Origin: Nannocystis sp. RBIL2
Lineage (GTDB): Bacteria; Myxococcota_A; Polyangia; Nannocystales; Nannocystaceae
Length of the DNA stretch: 64,000 bases
Direction of reading: 5' to 3'
Assembly (NCBI RefSeq): GCF_026626745.1
Contig: NZ_JAPNJW010000001.1
Location: forward strand, 5,912,001-5,976,000
Each line of letters begins with the position of its first letter. The stretch's first letter is position 1. Of the stretch, positions 9,024-18,245 are shown one piece after another. The notes under the pieces are model-generated. The model was not told where the DNA came from and did not search any database. It saw only the letters and a program-made list of their open reading frames with translations. Position numbers and translations under genes: made by a program.

Positions 9024-12000
9024 TCAAGGCGCGCGAACCAGGCGGGCCAGCGCGCGCTCCGCCTCACGTCGGCCGGGCGCGGCCGCGGGCGCCAGGCGCA
9101 GGAATTCCTCGTACGCAGTGCGGCTGGTGGCCACGTCCCCGTGGGCCTCGGCGGCGCGGGCCAGCCACAGGTGGGCGTCGGGCAGCCAGGCCGTCCCCGG
9201 CGCGGCCCCGCGGACCGCCCGGCCGAGGCTGACGGCGGCCTCGGCGTCCAGCTGCAGGTCGTGTTCGCAGCGGCCGAGCCAGTAGTGGGCCTCGGTGAGG
9301 CCCGGGGCGAGCGCCACTGCGCGCTGGAGCTGCCTGCGGGCCTCCTCGAAGTTGCCGCGCTCGAACTGCGCCTGGCCGAGCGCCACGAACGCGGCCGGGA
9401 ACGCGTCCGTCGCCCGCGTGACCGCGCTGAGCTCGGTCACGGCCTCCTGAGCGCGCCCGAGCAGCAGCAGCGCGCGGCCGTACAGGTAGCCGGCCTCGTG
9501 GAGCGTCGGCGCGAGCTGATGCGCGCGGCGGTAGGCCGGCAGCGCGTCCTGCAGGCGACCGCTGCGCTCGGCGATCTTCCCCGCCACCAGCTCGACATCT
9601 GCCTGGGGCTGCGGGGGCCGGCTGAGCCGCAGCTCGCCCTGCGCCAGCCCCGGTTCGCCGCGCTCCAGCAGCACCTTGGCCTTCAGCAGGTGCCCCTCCC
9701 ACGAGTCAGGCGAGCGCAGCAAGATCTGGTCGGTCATCGACTCCGCCGCCTCGACCGCCGCCTGGGCCAGGCGCAGGCGCGCGATCGCCAGCACCACCTC
9801 GTCCGGCGCCCGCACGTCGCTGAGGTGCGGCTGCACCAACGCCTCCAGCGCCCGCAACTCACCTGACCGAATGTACAGGCGACTCAGCGGCCCGAGCAGC
9901 CCCGCGAACCCGCCGGTGCGCTCGTGCACCGCCAGCAGGTCGACCCGCCCGGCGTCGCTGCGCGGCGTGTCGACCACCAGCACCCCGCGCCGCAGCTGGG
10001 CCGCGTTGTCGTCGCAGTCGCGCGCCAGCGCCGTGTCCAGGACCTCCACCGCAGCGTCGCGTCGGCCCTGCTCGACCAGCGCGTTGGCCCGCGCCAGCGC
10101 CAGCGCCCGCAGGTCGGCGCGCGCGCTCTCGGTCGGGTCGCGGCCGCGTCGCTCCTCCAGATCTTCCAGCAGCGACAGGGTGTCGCCGTTGGGCCGCAGC
10201 CGGGCGTACTCGACCGCCGCGCGGATGTGCGGCGGTTCGGCCTTGGCCGCATCTTTAAAATGCTCGACCGCAGCGTCGGTGTGACCGGTGAGCAGGGCCA
10301 GGCGCCCGCGCAGGAAGGTCGACTCGATCAGCGTCGGCGTCTCGGCCGCGAGCTTCTCGATCGCCTTCAGCGCCGCGCTCTCGTTGCTCGCGCGCAGCGC
10401 CAGCTCGGCCTGGAGGATCTGCGCCGCGAGGTCGTCCGGCGCCTCGCGCAGCCGCGCCGTCAGCCCTTGTTGCGCGCGCGCCAGCTCGTCCGCCCCGATC
10501 AGCACCCGCAGAGATCCGTGCACCACCTCCGGGTCGCGCGGCGCCAGCTTGATCGCCTCGTCGGCCAGGTACACGCTGCGCGACACCTCGACCGACGCCG
10601 CCGCGACCTGGGCGTGACGCACCAGCACCCGCGCCTGATGCATGTCGCTCACCCCCGGCTCGCGCACCTGCGCCTCGAGCCGCTTGCGCGCCTCCGTCAG
10701 CCGCCCGCGGGCGATCAGCGCGTCGACCAGCAGGAGCTCCAGCGCGGGCCGATGCGGCTGGCGATCGGCCGCGTCGCGCAGCGCGTCGAGCGTCGAGCGG
10801 CGATCTTTCGCCAGCTCGGTCGCGAACATCAGCCATCGCGCCGCCTGATCGCCTGGCCGTAAGGACATGGCCTCGGAGGCATAGTCGGCCGCGGCCGCGT
10901 GGTTGCCGGCGGCCAGCGCCAGCAGCCCGCGGTACAGCGCCACGCCCGGCTCGGCGCCCGTCGCCAGCAGCCTCTGCGCCAGCGCCGGGTCGTTGTCGGC
11001 GATCGCTGCGAGGGCCCGGATCCGCGCCGCCCGCAGGTCGTCGCGGGGGAAGTTCGCACTCAGCCACGACTTCGCCTGGGCCGCGCGCACCGGATCGGGC
11101 CCGTAGCGCAGGTGGATCCGCAGCGCCGCCTCGGCGCGCCCGAGTGGGTCCTCGGTCTGCTCCGCGACCGCCATCGCCGCCAGGTAGCTCTCCATCGAGT
11201 CGTCGTCGAACAGCGTCGCCAGACGCTCGTCGCGCTCGCGGATCGCCGCCGGGTCGGACAGCACCTTGGCCGCGTACGACCCGACCACCAGCGAGACCTC
11301 CTGCGCGCGGCTGTAATAGAACCAGAAGCTCCCCACCAGCGCCGCGAACAGCCCGACCAGGCCCGCATAGGCCAGCGCCCCCGGCTCCGGCGTCGTCGGC
11401 GTCAGCACCACAGTCGCCCGCCGCGACTGCAGCTGCGGCCGCGGCGGGGGCAGCGGCGCGTCGGGTTGCGTCGGCAGCTCGCGCGTCTCCGCCTTGATGT
11501 CCGCGAGGTCGACGTCGACGTCGTCCGACCGCGACACCGCGCGCGAAGTGATCTGCGACATCTCGCTGAGGTGCGGCAGGTCCAGCTCGGCGCTGTTCTC
11601 GAGGTCGCGGCTGTCGATCACCGCCGGCACGGTGCTTCGCGGCGGCACCGTGATCCGCGGCAGCGTGAACGGCCGCGTCGTCGACACCGGCGCCGGCAGG
11701 TCGTCCTCGCCGCTGCCGGGCTCGGGCAACGGAGAGGCCGGCGGACGCGACGTCGGCGCGGTCGCGGCGTCGCTGCGCTCGCTCGGCGGCCGATCGCCGA
11801 CCAGCGTCGGCGGCACGAAGAACCCCTCGAGCGTCGCGTTGGCCGGCGTCTTGCGGATGCTGCCGATCGGCGTGCCGGGCAGCGGCAGCGAGGTCAGCCG
11901 CGGCAAGATCACCCGCCCCGGCTCCTCGGGCGGCGCTTGCGTCGGCGTCCCGCAATTCGGGCAGCGCTCGAACGTCATCCCTGCCTCGAACACGAACGCG

Positions 12001-12050
12001 CACTTGCGGCACGCGGGCGAGTTGGGCGGCGTGGCGGGCGAATCGGCCAT
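9024..12050 (-). CDS. Large TPR protein with N-terminal zinc ribbon and one membrane helix
   Basis: A 1008-aa protein. The N-terminus carries a CxxC-x12-CxxC zinc ribbon (Cys14, 17, 30, 33). A disordered Pro/Thr-rich segment with acidic patches follows to about residue 225. A membrane helix (LAYAGLVGLFAALVGSFWF) lies near 227-250. The remainder is helical tetratricopeptide-type repeats, ending with several clear TPRs (for example LTEAHYWLGRCEHDLQLDAEAA). It probably acts as a membrane-anchored scaffold; no catalytic motif is seen. The start at 12050 is chosen over 12074 because MADSP leads directly into the zinc ribbon; no clear ribosome site helps. Confidence 0.85.
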   Translation of the reverse strand: MADSPATPPNSPACRKCAFVFEAGMTFERCPNCGTPTQAPPEEPGRVILPRLTSLPLPGTPIGSIRKTPANATLEGFFVPPTLVGDRPPSERSDAATAPTSRPPASPLPEPGSGEDDLPAPVSTTRPFTLPRITVPPRSTVPAVIDSRDLENSAELDLPHLSEMSQITSRAVSRSDDVDVDLADIKAETRELPTQPDAPLPPPRPQLQSRRATVVLTPTTPEPGALAYAGLVGLFAALVGSFWFYYSRAQEVSLVVGSYAAKVLSDPAAIRERDERLATLFDDDSMESYLAAMAVAEQTEDPLGRAEAALRIHLRYGPDPVRAAQAKSWLSANFPRDDLRAARIRALAAIADNDPALAQRLLATGAEPGVALYRGLLALAAGNHAAAADYASEAMSLRPGDQAARWLMFATELAKDRRSTLDALRDAADRQPHRPALELLLVDALIARGRLTEARKRLEAQVREPGVSDMHQARVLVRHAQVAAASVEVSRSVYLADEAIKLAPRDPEVVHGSLRVLIGADELARAQQGLTARLREAPDDLAAQILQAELALRASNESAALKAIEKLAAETPTLIESTFLRGRLALLTGHTDAAVEHFKDAAKAEPPHIRAAVEYARLRPNGDTLSLLEDLEERRGRDPTESARADLRALALARANALVEQGRRDAAVEVLDTALARDCDDNAAQLRRGVLVVDTPRSDAGRVDLLAVHERTGGFAGLLGPLSRLYIRSGELRALEALVQPHLSDVRAPDEVVLAIARLRLAQAAVEAAESMTDQILLRSPDSWEGHLLKAKVLLERGEPGLAQGELRLSRPPQPQADVELVAGKIAERSGRLQDALPAYRRAHQLAPTLHEAGYLYGRALLLLGRAQEAVTELSAVTRATDAFPAAFVALGQAQFERGNFEEARRQLQRAVALAPGLTEAHYWLGRCEHDLQLDAEAAVSLGRAVRGAAPGTAWLPDAHLWLARAAEAHGDVATSRTAYEEFLRLAPAAAPGRREAERALARLVRAP

Positions 12051-12336
12051 GAACGACGGCGCGCAGGATAACACGCCGCCCCGGGCCCGATCGCCGCCGG
12101 CCGACTACCGAGGTCGGCGCCGCGAGGCTCGCGAGACTTGCTTCACGACGTGAACCCTTCCTCCATCGGCGAGCGCTCGCGGCCTTCCGCAGCCGCGCCG
12201 AGCCCAGGACCTTCCGCTCCCGAGGCCGCAGCGCATTCGCGGCCCTTCTCGCTCACCGCCCGCCAACGCCTTCGAGCGCCGGCCCGCCGGGCTTGCCGGA
12301 TCGCCAGTCGCCCGCGCCTGCAGTAGGCTCCGCGCG

Positions 12337-13605
12337 ATGCTCCTGCGCGATCCCGTGCATGGCCTGATCTCCTTCAGCGGCGCCACCGCCCGCCTCGTCA
12401 CGCGGCTGCTCGACTGCGCCGAGGTCCAGCGGCTGCGACGGATCCGCGCTCTCGGCCTCGCTGCTCTCGCCTTCCCCGGCGGCGAGCACTCGCGCTTCGC
12501 CCACGCCGTCGGCGCCATGCACGTCATGCAGCGCTACCTCGACCGCGTCCGCACCCTCGCGCAGGAGCTCCCGCCGCACGATCGCATCGACGATCACTGG
12601 GCCCACGTCGCCCTCGCCGCCGCGCTGCTGCACGACCTCGGGCACGGGCCGCTCAGTCACACCTTCGAGGCCGTGCTGCCGGGCGCGCCGCGCCACGAGG
12701 TGTGGACCTCGCAGATCTTGCTCGACCCCGACACGCAGGTGCACCGCGTGCTCGCCGAGCTCGACCCGACCGCGCCGATGCTCGTCGAGCGCTTGATCCA
12801 CGGCCAGGGGCCGATCGGTCACCTCGCGCGCGCCGTCTCCGGCACCTTCGACGTCGACCGCTGCGACTACCTCATGCGCGACAGCTACATGACCGGCGTG
12901 CGCTACGGCCTGCTCGACGTCGACTGGCTGCTCGCCTCGCTGCGGCTCTACGTCCCCGAGGGTTCGACCTCCGCGCGGCTCGCCGTCGACGGCGAGAAGG
13001 GCCTCACCGCGGTCGAGGGCTTCTTCCTCGCCCGCCTCTACATGTACCGCCAGGTCTACTTGCACAAGGCCGCGCGCGCCGCCGAGATGATGATCCGCGC
13101 CCTGTTCCGCCGCCTGTGCGAGCTCGGCCCCGAGCCCAGCACCCCGCCTGTCCTCGAGGACCTGTTGCGCGGCCGTCCCGTCCATGTCCACGACTACCTC
13201 CGCCTCGACGACCACGCCCTCGCCGAGGCGCTCGCCGCCTACACCCGCAGCGCCGACCCCGTCCTGCGCGACCTCGCCGACGGCCTCGTCTGCCGGCGCC
13301 TGTTCAAAACATTGCGGCTCGGCCCGCAGGTCGACTCCGCCGCTGCCGAGGTCCGCCTCGCCGAGGTCCTCGCCGCCGAGGGCGTCGCGCCCGCCTACCT
13401 CGGCGCCATCGACCGCGTCGAGATCGACGCCTACACCGACGACGAGGCGCTCATGGTCCTGCGCAGCGGCGGCCGCGTCCAGCGCCTCCTCGACGCCTCT
13501 CCGCTGCTCCGCGGCCTCGCCCGCGAGCGCTTCGTCCACCACCGCGCCGTCTTCCCGCCCGCTCTGCGCGCCCGCGTCTCGGCTGCCCTCGCGGACATGA
13601 CCTGA
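12337..13605 (+). CDS. HD-superfamily phosphohydrolase (dGTPase/SAMHD1-like, COG1078 type)
   Basis: A 422-aa metal-dependent phosphohydrolase. The ordered HD residues are visible: EHSRFAH (His51), LLHDLGHGPLSH (His99-Asp100) and FDVDRCDYLMRDSYMTG. The N-terminus IRDPVHGLI-like (LRDPVHGLISFS) is characteristic. Relatives cleave deoxynucleotides or other phosphoesters; the exact substrate is not predictable. The stop codon sits inside the first unit of the long 14-bp repeat array that separates it from the DTW gene. Confidence 0.9.
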   Translation: MLLRDPVHGLISFSGATARLVTRLLDCAEVQRLRRIRALGLAALAFPGGEHSRFAHAVGAMHVMQRYLDRVRTLAQELPPHDRIDDHWAHVALAAALLHDLGHGPLSHTFEAVLPGAPRHEVWTSQILLDPDTQVHRVLAELDPTAPMLVERLIHGQGPIGHLARAVSGTFDVDRCDYLMRDSYMTGVRYGLLDVDWLLASLRLYVPEGSTSARLAVDGEKGLTAVEGFFLARLYMYRQVYLHKAARAAEMMIRALFRRLCELGPEPSTPPVLEDLLRGRPVHVHDYLRLDDHALAEALAAYTRSADPVLRDLADGLVCRRLFKTLRLGPQVDSAAAEVRLAEVLAAEGVAPAYLGAIDRVEIDAYTDDEALMVLRSGGRVQRLLDASPLLRGLARERFVHHRAVFPPALRARVSAALADMT

Positions 13606-13748
13606 AGCTCCTGTCCTTTCAAGCCTTGCCTCTCGAGCATGTCCCATCCGACCTGGCCCATTCGACTTTGCCTATCAGACATGTCTCCAGCGACCTGACC
13701 CATCGGACCTTGCCTCTCGAACATGTCCCGAACGACATTCGACATCTT
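13594..13748. repeat. 14-bp repeat array, 11 units
   Basis: Units begin every 14 bp from 13594 to 13734. Those closest to consensus are at 13594 (GACATGACC), 13636 (AGCATGTCC), 13678 (GACATGTCT) and 13720 (AACATGTCC), spaced by exactly 42 bp. Units between them read GACCTGGCC, GACTTTGCC, GACCTGACC and GACCTTGCC. The first unit contains the stop codon of the HD gene. Confidence 0.85.
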
Positions 13749-13848
13749 ACCCGAGCGCAGCGCCTGCTCGATCAGCCTCGCCGATCTCCCCTCCGCGAGC
13801 GCAGCACTTCGACCCTCGAACCCGTCCCGAACGACCTGACCTCGTCCC

Positions 13849-14475
13849 ATGTCCTCGCGTAAGAGCTCACGCCCGCGCTGCCCCGTCTGCGGCCTCCACC
13901 TCGAGCGGTGTCTGTGCGTCGAGCTGCCGGTGCTCGACCTGCCGACCCGCTTCGTCCTCGTGCAGCACAACCGCGAGCGCCACAAGCCGACCAGCACCGG
14001 CCGCGCGGCGGCGGCCGTCTTGCGCGCCCCGATCCTCCACTACGGCGCCCAGGACGAGGCCATGGAGACCGGCCCGCTCACCGAGCCCGACCTCGACTAC
14101 GTGGTCCTCTTCCCCTCCGAAGACGCTCCGGTCGCCGGCCCCGAGCTGCTGCAGACCGCCCCGGGCCGCCGGCGCTGCATCGTCATCCTCGACGGCACCT
14201 GGCACCAGTGCTCGCGCATGGCCCGGCGCGCCGCCCACGTCGCCGACCTTTCAAAGGTGTCCCTTCCGCCAGGTGGCCCCTCGCGCTGGGGCATCCGCCA
14301 CGCCCCGCGCCCCGAGGCCGTCTGCACCTTCGAGGCCGCCACCCGCCTCGTCGAGGTCCTCCACGGCCCCGACGTCGCCCGCCCGATGGAGCGCTTCTTC
14401 CTCGAGCTGACCGCCCGCATGCACGCCCAGCGCGGCTCCCTCCCGCCGGGCCACGACGACGACGACGAGGACTGA
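13849..14475 (+). CDS. tapT: DTW-domain tRNA-uridine aminocarboxypropyltransferase
   Basis: A 208-aa DTW/TDD-family enzyme that transfers the aminocarboxypropyl group of SAM to uridine 47 of tRNAs (acp3U). The Cys-rich start CPVCGLHLERCLC, the LVQHNRERHKPTSTGR segment and the DTW-equivalent DGTWHQCSRM are all present. RWGIRHAPRPEAVCTFEA completes the active-site region. Length fits the family. The start ATG 13849 lies within a block resembling a 14-bp repeat unit (CCCATGTCC). It is convergent with the propeller-like lipoprotein gene, with a strong hairpin between. The symbol is by family analogy. Confidence 0.85.
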   Translation: MSSRKSSRPRCPVCGLHLERCLCVELPVLDLPTRFVLVQHNRERHKPTSTGRAAAAVLRAPILHYGAQDEAMETGPLTEPDLDYVVLFPSEDAPVAGPELLQTAPGRRRCIVILDGTWHQCSRMARRAAHVADLSKVSLPPGGPSRWGIRHAPRPEAVCTFEAATRLVEVLHGPDVARPMERFFLELTARMHAQRGSLPPGHDDDDED

Positions 14476-14534
14476 CCCACGAGCGACGCGCCCAGCGTCA
14501 CCGCGCTCGCGCAGCACCATCGCCACGCGAGCCT

Positions 14535-14569
14535 ATTCGTCGGACCGAGCGCCGCGGCGCTCGACGAAT
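14535..14569. terminator. Bidirectional hairpin between convergent genes
   Basis: Outer arms ATTCGTC and GACGAAT enclose the perfect palindrome CGAGCGCCGCGGCGCTCG. The hairpin sits between the tapT stop and the end of the minus-strand lipoprotein gene, overlapping the latter's stop. It would serve both directions. Confidence 0.6.
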
Positions 14570-16200
14570 CACTCCGCCCCTGGCGCTCGCAATCCACCCG
14601 GCACCCGCGGCACTGCCATCGGCGTCTCGTCGGGCCGGCGCACGAAGTCGTCCGCGAAGCCCTCGCGGACCGTCCGCTTCACGACCCCGCTGCGCGCCTG
14701 CTGCGGCAGCCGGGCCAGGTACACCCCCGAGCGTTCGCCGTCGGACACCGAGTACGTGATGAGCCCCTCGTCCTCGAACCAGTTCGTCGAGAGCGAGTGA
14801 CCGGCCACGTGGTCGTCGACGCGCCGCTCCTCCCCGGTCGACGCGTCGTTCACCACTAGCATCCCGAGCCAGTCCTCGCCGACGTCTACCGGTCCCACGC
14901 TGCGCCCGTCGGGCAGCGGTTGCGTGAGCCGGCTCCCGCGCGGCGCGATCTGCTTCGCCTCGCCGTCGAACGGCACGCGCCACAGCGGCCCCTCGTCGCG
15001 CATGTCGCCGTCCACGCAGCAGCGCTTCGTCGTCTCGAACACCACGAGCCCGTCCGGCTCGAACCACGCCAGATCTGTCGGCCGCGGGAACAGCCGCTTC
15101 TTCGTCCCCGCCTGCAGGTCGAACAGCTCGAAGAAGTTGTCGAACATCGACCCGCCGAGCCAGCGCCCGTCCTCCAGCTTCCCGTTGAAGAACAGGTCCG
15201 TCGGCACCTCCATCGACTGCAATCCCGGCAAGAAGAACAGCTTCTTCTGCGCCGACCGTTCGAACTCGAGCTGCACCATGCCCGCCTGCGTGTAGCCGAG
15301 CGCGAGCATCGTGTATTGCAGCGCCGTCTCGCCCAGGAGCTCGTCCTGCCCGTCGGGCAGCTCGCGCAGGAAGACCTTGCCCTCGAGCGCGCGGTCACCT
15401 TCGCGGGTCACCATCATGTCCTGCCACATCACATACCGGCCGTCGCGCGACGCCTCGATCTCCCGCACGCCCGTCTGCAGCGTCGTCACCGAGCGGTCGG
15501 CCAGGTCGACGCGGACCAGCGCGTCCTCGCCGTCGATCGCCAGCACCGAGTCCGCGAACGCGCGGATCGAGTTGGCGACGATGTTCGAGCCGCCGCGCCC
15601 GGTCGAGGTGATCCGCACCGGGTCGAGCACGGCCACCGGCGCCGAGGTTTGCGTCCGTGGGTCGTCGGGGTACGGGCTGAGCATCAGCGCGCCGAAGTCT
15701 TCGCCGTGGCCGACGACGCTGAGGAGCCCGTGGTCCGTCCAGCGCAGCGCGCAGCCGTACCTCTCGACGTCGCCCGTGAACACGAGGTGCGGCGCGCGCT
15801 CTCCGGACGGATCGACTTCGAAGATCTCGCCGGTCGCCATCTTGCACGCCAGCAGCACGTCGGGCCATCGATCGATCGTGAAGACCTGATCGAGATCGTC
15901 GGCGAGCTGCACCGGCGACTCACCGCAAAGCCCCGTCGACCAGACCTGCGAATCGATCACCTCCGGGAACGACCCCACCCCGTCCTGCGCGGCGCGGTTG
16001 ACCATGAAGACCCGTCGGTCGCCGACGCGCAGCGGCCAGCTCGACAGCTGTTGGTCCGGATCGATCTCGAGGACGCGGAACGGTCCGTCCTCGCCGCATA
16101 CCTCTTCGAGCTCTTCCTGCGCGATCGGATCGGGCCCACACGCCATGCCCAGCACGATCGCGCCGATACACCCAGTCGTCGCTCCGATACGCATCCTCAT
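14569..16200 (-). CDS. Predicted beta-propeller-like lipoprotein
   Basis: A 543-aa lipoprotein (signal ending VLGMAC, Cys21). The mature part is a chain of beta-strand repeats with Trp and Asp-Gly turns (LRVGDRRVFMVNRA, SRDGRYVMWQD, DGRWLGGSMFDN), resembling TolB/WD-type propellers. It contains a few cysteines (CCVDGD) but no catalytic motif. Function is unknown; binding or scaffolding in the envelope is likely. ATG 16200 is preceded by GGGGGTGAT. An operon with the next upstream gene is possible. Confidence 0.75.
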   Translation of the reverse strand: MRMRIGATTGCIGAIVLGMACGPDPIAQEELEEVCGEDGPFRVLEIDPDQQLSSWPLRVGDRRVFMVNRAAQDGVGSFPEVIDSQVWSTGLCGESPVQLADDLDQVFTIDRWPDVLLACKMATGEIFEVDPSGERAPHLVFTGDVERYGCALRWTDHGLLSVVGHGEDFGALMLSPYPDDPRTQTSAPVAVLDPVRITSTGRGGSNIVANSIRAFADSVLAIDGEDALVRVDLADRSVTTLQTGVREIEASRDGRYVMWQDMMVTREGDRALEGKVFLRELPDGQDELLGETALQYTMLALGYTQAGMVQLEFERSAQKKLFFLPGLQSMEVPTDLFFNGKLEDGRWLGGSMFDNFFELFDLQAGTKKRLFPRPTDLAWFEPDGLVVFETTKRCCVDGDMRDEGPLWRVPFDGEAKQIAPRGSRLTQPLPDGRSVGPVDVGEDWLGMLVVNDASTGEERRVDDHVAGHSLSTNWFEDEGLITYSVSDGERSGVYLARLPQQARSGVVKRTVREGFADDFVRRPDETPMAVPRVPGGLRAPGAE

Positions 16201-16265
16201 ATCACCCCCAGATATAGCGCGACCCGTACCCCGCGCCCATGGTTTTTCGCAACGCGCATGCCACT

Positions 16266-16643
16266 TCAGCGATAGATGAGCGTCTCCTCTTCGTGCAGCG
16301 TCAGGTACGTGAACACCGTCCAGTCGGCCGCCACCAGCCCCGTGACCACGCGGCAAGCGACCACGGTCCCGGTCAGCGCGCGCGTCGGCCGGACCGACGG
16401 CGACATCTCGAGCACGCGCGGCGAGCTCGGACCCAGGTGGTCCCGGGCCTCGCGCTTGAACAACCACTCCGGCGCGTACTCGATTCCCGTGTCGAGGTCG
16501 CGGATCAGCGGCATGTCGAGCTGCTCGCTGTATTCCACGCTGAAGAAGCCCGTGTCGCGCTCGAAGAACTGCAGCTCCACCCGGTGGCCGACGGGGATCG
16601 GCGCGGCGTGGTGGAATACGTAGACGACGGGCTCGGTCCCCAC
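16266..16643 (-). CDS. Hypothetical protein
   Basis: A 125-aa protein with GTG start at 16643, 15 bp after the ABC ATPase gene on the same strand. It begins with VVYVFHHAAPIPVGHRVELQ and contains FYSVEYSEQ-like strands (FFSVEYSEQLDMPLIRDLDTG). No signal peptide or membrane segment is visible. I do not recognise a family. Confidence 0.65.
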   Translation of the reverse strand: MGTEPVVYVFHHAAPIPVGHRVELQFFERDTGFFSVEYSEQLDMPLIRDLDTGIEYAPEWLFKREARDHLGPSSPRVLEMSPSVRPTRALTGTVVACRVVTGLVAADWTVFTYLTLHEEETLIYR

Positions 16644-16658
16644 TCCACCATCCTCTTA

Positions 16659-17435
16659 TCAGAGCCGCGGCGCCGCGTCGACGAGCGCCCGCGTGGCCGC
16701 GGCCTGCGGCTCGGCCAGCACCGTCGCGACCGGCCCGACCTCGACCGGGCGGCCGTCCGCGAGCACCAGCACCCGATCCACCGTGCCTGGCAGAAAGGAC
16801 AGGTCGTGGCTGATCATCATCAGCCCGATCCCCGTCGCTCGCAGCGAGCGCAGCAGGTCGACGATCGTCCAGGCGACCGGCCGATCGAGCGCGCTCGTGA
16901 CCTCGTCGACGATCAGCAGCTCCGGCTCCGCGGCCAGCGCCCGCGCGATCGCGGCCCGTTGCCGCTGCCCGCCGCTCAGCGCCCCAGGCAGCCGGTCCAG
17001 CAGCTCGGGCTCCAGCGCCACGCGCTGCAGCAGCGCCGCAAGCCGCGGGTCGTCGCGCGTGAACCGGTCACGCCCCGCCAGCAGCCGCGCCTCCGCGATG
17101 CTGCGCCGCACTGTCAGGTGCGGATCCATCGCCGTCGCCGCGTCCTGCCACACCAGCTGCACCCGCGCCCGCAGCTCGGCCCACGCCGATCGCGGCGCCC
17201 CGATCAGCTCGCGCCCCGACAACTTCAACGACCCCGCGAGCTCCGGCTCGAGCCCGACCAGCGCGCGCGCCAGAGTCGACTTCCCCGAACCCGAGCGACC
17301 GATCACCCCCAACCCCGCGCCCGAGCCCAGCTCGAGGTCGACCCCGCACAGCCGCGCCCCGACAGTCAACCCACGCCCCACGAGCATGTCTCTTACGACA
17401 TGCTCTGAAGGACCTGTCGATGGAGACATGCCCAT
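16659..17435 (-). CDS. ABC transporter ATPase, oligopeptide/nickel type (DppF-like)
   Basis: A 258-aa ATP-binding subunit of the DppF/OppF/NikE class. Walker A is GRSGSGKST, the signature LSGGQRQR, Walker B LLIVDEVTSALD, and the switch histidine is in MISHDLSFL. The ATG at 17435 lies three bases after the upstream stop and has GAGG in front, so it is the likely start. This makes the first 17 residues come from a 14-bp repeat array; a later ATG at 17387 would remove them. No permease or binding-protein gene is present next to the pair. Confidence 0.85.
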   Translation of the reverse strand: MGMSPSTGPSEHVVRDMLVGRGLTVGARLCGVDLELGSGAGLGVIGRSGSGKSTLARALVGLEPELAGSLKLSGRELIGAPRSAWAELRARVQLVWQDAATAMDPHLTVRRSIAEARLLAGRDRFTRDDPRLAALLQRVALEPELLDRLPGALSGGQRQRAAIARALAAEPELLIVDEVTSALDRPVAWTIVDLLRSLRATGIGLMMISHDLSFLPGTVDRVLVLADGRPVEVGPVATVLAEPQAAATRALVDAAPRL

Positions 17436-17438
17436 CGT
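17383..17438. repeat. 14-bp repeat array, 4 units, coding
   Basis: Units begin at 17383 (AGCATGTCT), 17397 (GACATGCTC), 17411 (GACCTGTCG) and 17425 (GACATGCCC). The array lies over the first codons of the DppF-like gene and encodes an N-terminal extension absent from typical family members. Confidence 0.8.
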
Positions 17439-18173
17439 TCAACCTCGGCGCGCCGCCGCCACCATCGCCGCAGTGATCGCCTCGGGCGGCGCGGCCAGCA
17501 GCTCGGCCAGCGCCCCGCTGGCCACCACTCGCCCGCGGTCCAGCACGATCGCCCGCGGGCAGCAGCGGGCCACCCGCGCCAGGTCGTGCGACACCAGCAC
17601 CAGCGCGATTTGCTCGGCCGCGCAGCGCGACACCAGCAGCTCGACGAGCTCCGCCTGGCTCACGCAGTCGAGCGAGGCCATCGGCTCGTCCGCCAGCAGC
17701 ACCGCAGGGCGACAGGCCAGCGCGAGCGCGAGGGCCACGCGCTGCGCCTGTCCGCCGCTCAGCGCGTGCGGGTAGCGCTCGGCAAACTCCTGTGACAGAC
17801 CGACCTCCGCGAGGCGTTCGTGCGGACGGCTGTCCGTCGCGTGCAGCGCACAGAGCTCGCGCAGTTGAGCGCCGACGGTGCGCATCGGGTCGAGGCTCGC
17901 GGCCGCGGCCTGGGGCACCAGCGCGAGCCCGCGACCGCGCAGCCCCGCGAGCGCGCGGCGATCGGCGAGCGGCACCCGGCGCTCGTCCCAGAACAGCGTC
18001 CCGGTGACCTTCGCCTGCGCCGGCGCGAGTCCCAGGAGACAGCGAAGCACCAGGCTCTTGCCGGCCCCCGACGGCCCGAGCACGGCCAGGGCCTCGCCGG
18101 CGCAGATCGAGAAGGACACCGCGTCGAGCAGCGTTCGTCCGTCGATCGTGCAGCCGAGGTCGTCGACCCGCAT
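17439..18173 (-). CDS. ABC transporter ATPase, oligopeptide/nickel type (DppD-like)
   Basis: A 244-aa ATP-binding subunit of the DppD/NikD class. Walker A is GPSGAGKS, the signature LSGGQAQR and Walker B VLLADEPMASLD, with switch VSHDLARV. The stop is 3 bp before the start of the DppF-like gene, so the two are one operon and probably form a heterodimer. ATG 18173 is preferred to the GTG immediately before it. Both proteins are shorter than usual DppD/DppF (about 320 aa) and lack the C-terminal oligopeptide extension. The membrane partners must be encoded elsewhere. Confidence 0.88.
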   Translation of the reverse strand: MRVDDLGCTIDGRTLLDAVSFSICAGEALAVLGPSGAGKSLVLRCLLGLAPAQAKVTGTLFWDERRVPLADRRALAGLRGRGLALVPQAAAASLDPMRTVGAQLRELCALHATDSRPHERLAEVGLSQEFAERYPHALSGGQAQRVALALALACRPAVLLADEPMASLDCVSQAELVELLVSRCAAEQIALVLVSHDLARVARCCPRAIVLDRGRVVASGALAELLAAPPEAITAAMVAAARRG

Positions 18174-18188
18174 CACGACCAGCGTAAC

Positions 18189-18208
18189 GGCTGTCGCATG
18201 TGACAGCC
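18189..18208. promoter_or_regulatory. Inverted repeat in divergent ABC / tonB promoter region
   Basis: GGCTGTC and GACAGCC flank a 6-bp centre in the 72-bp gap between the divergent ABC ATPase and tonB genes. Position and symmetry suggest an operator or a short hairpin. No regulator can be named. Confidence 0.35.
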
Positions 18209-18245
18209 AAGAAACGCGTGAGAATACAAGTCACGCCCCAGGGCG

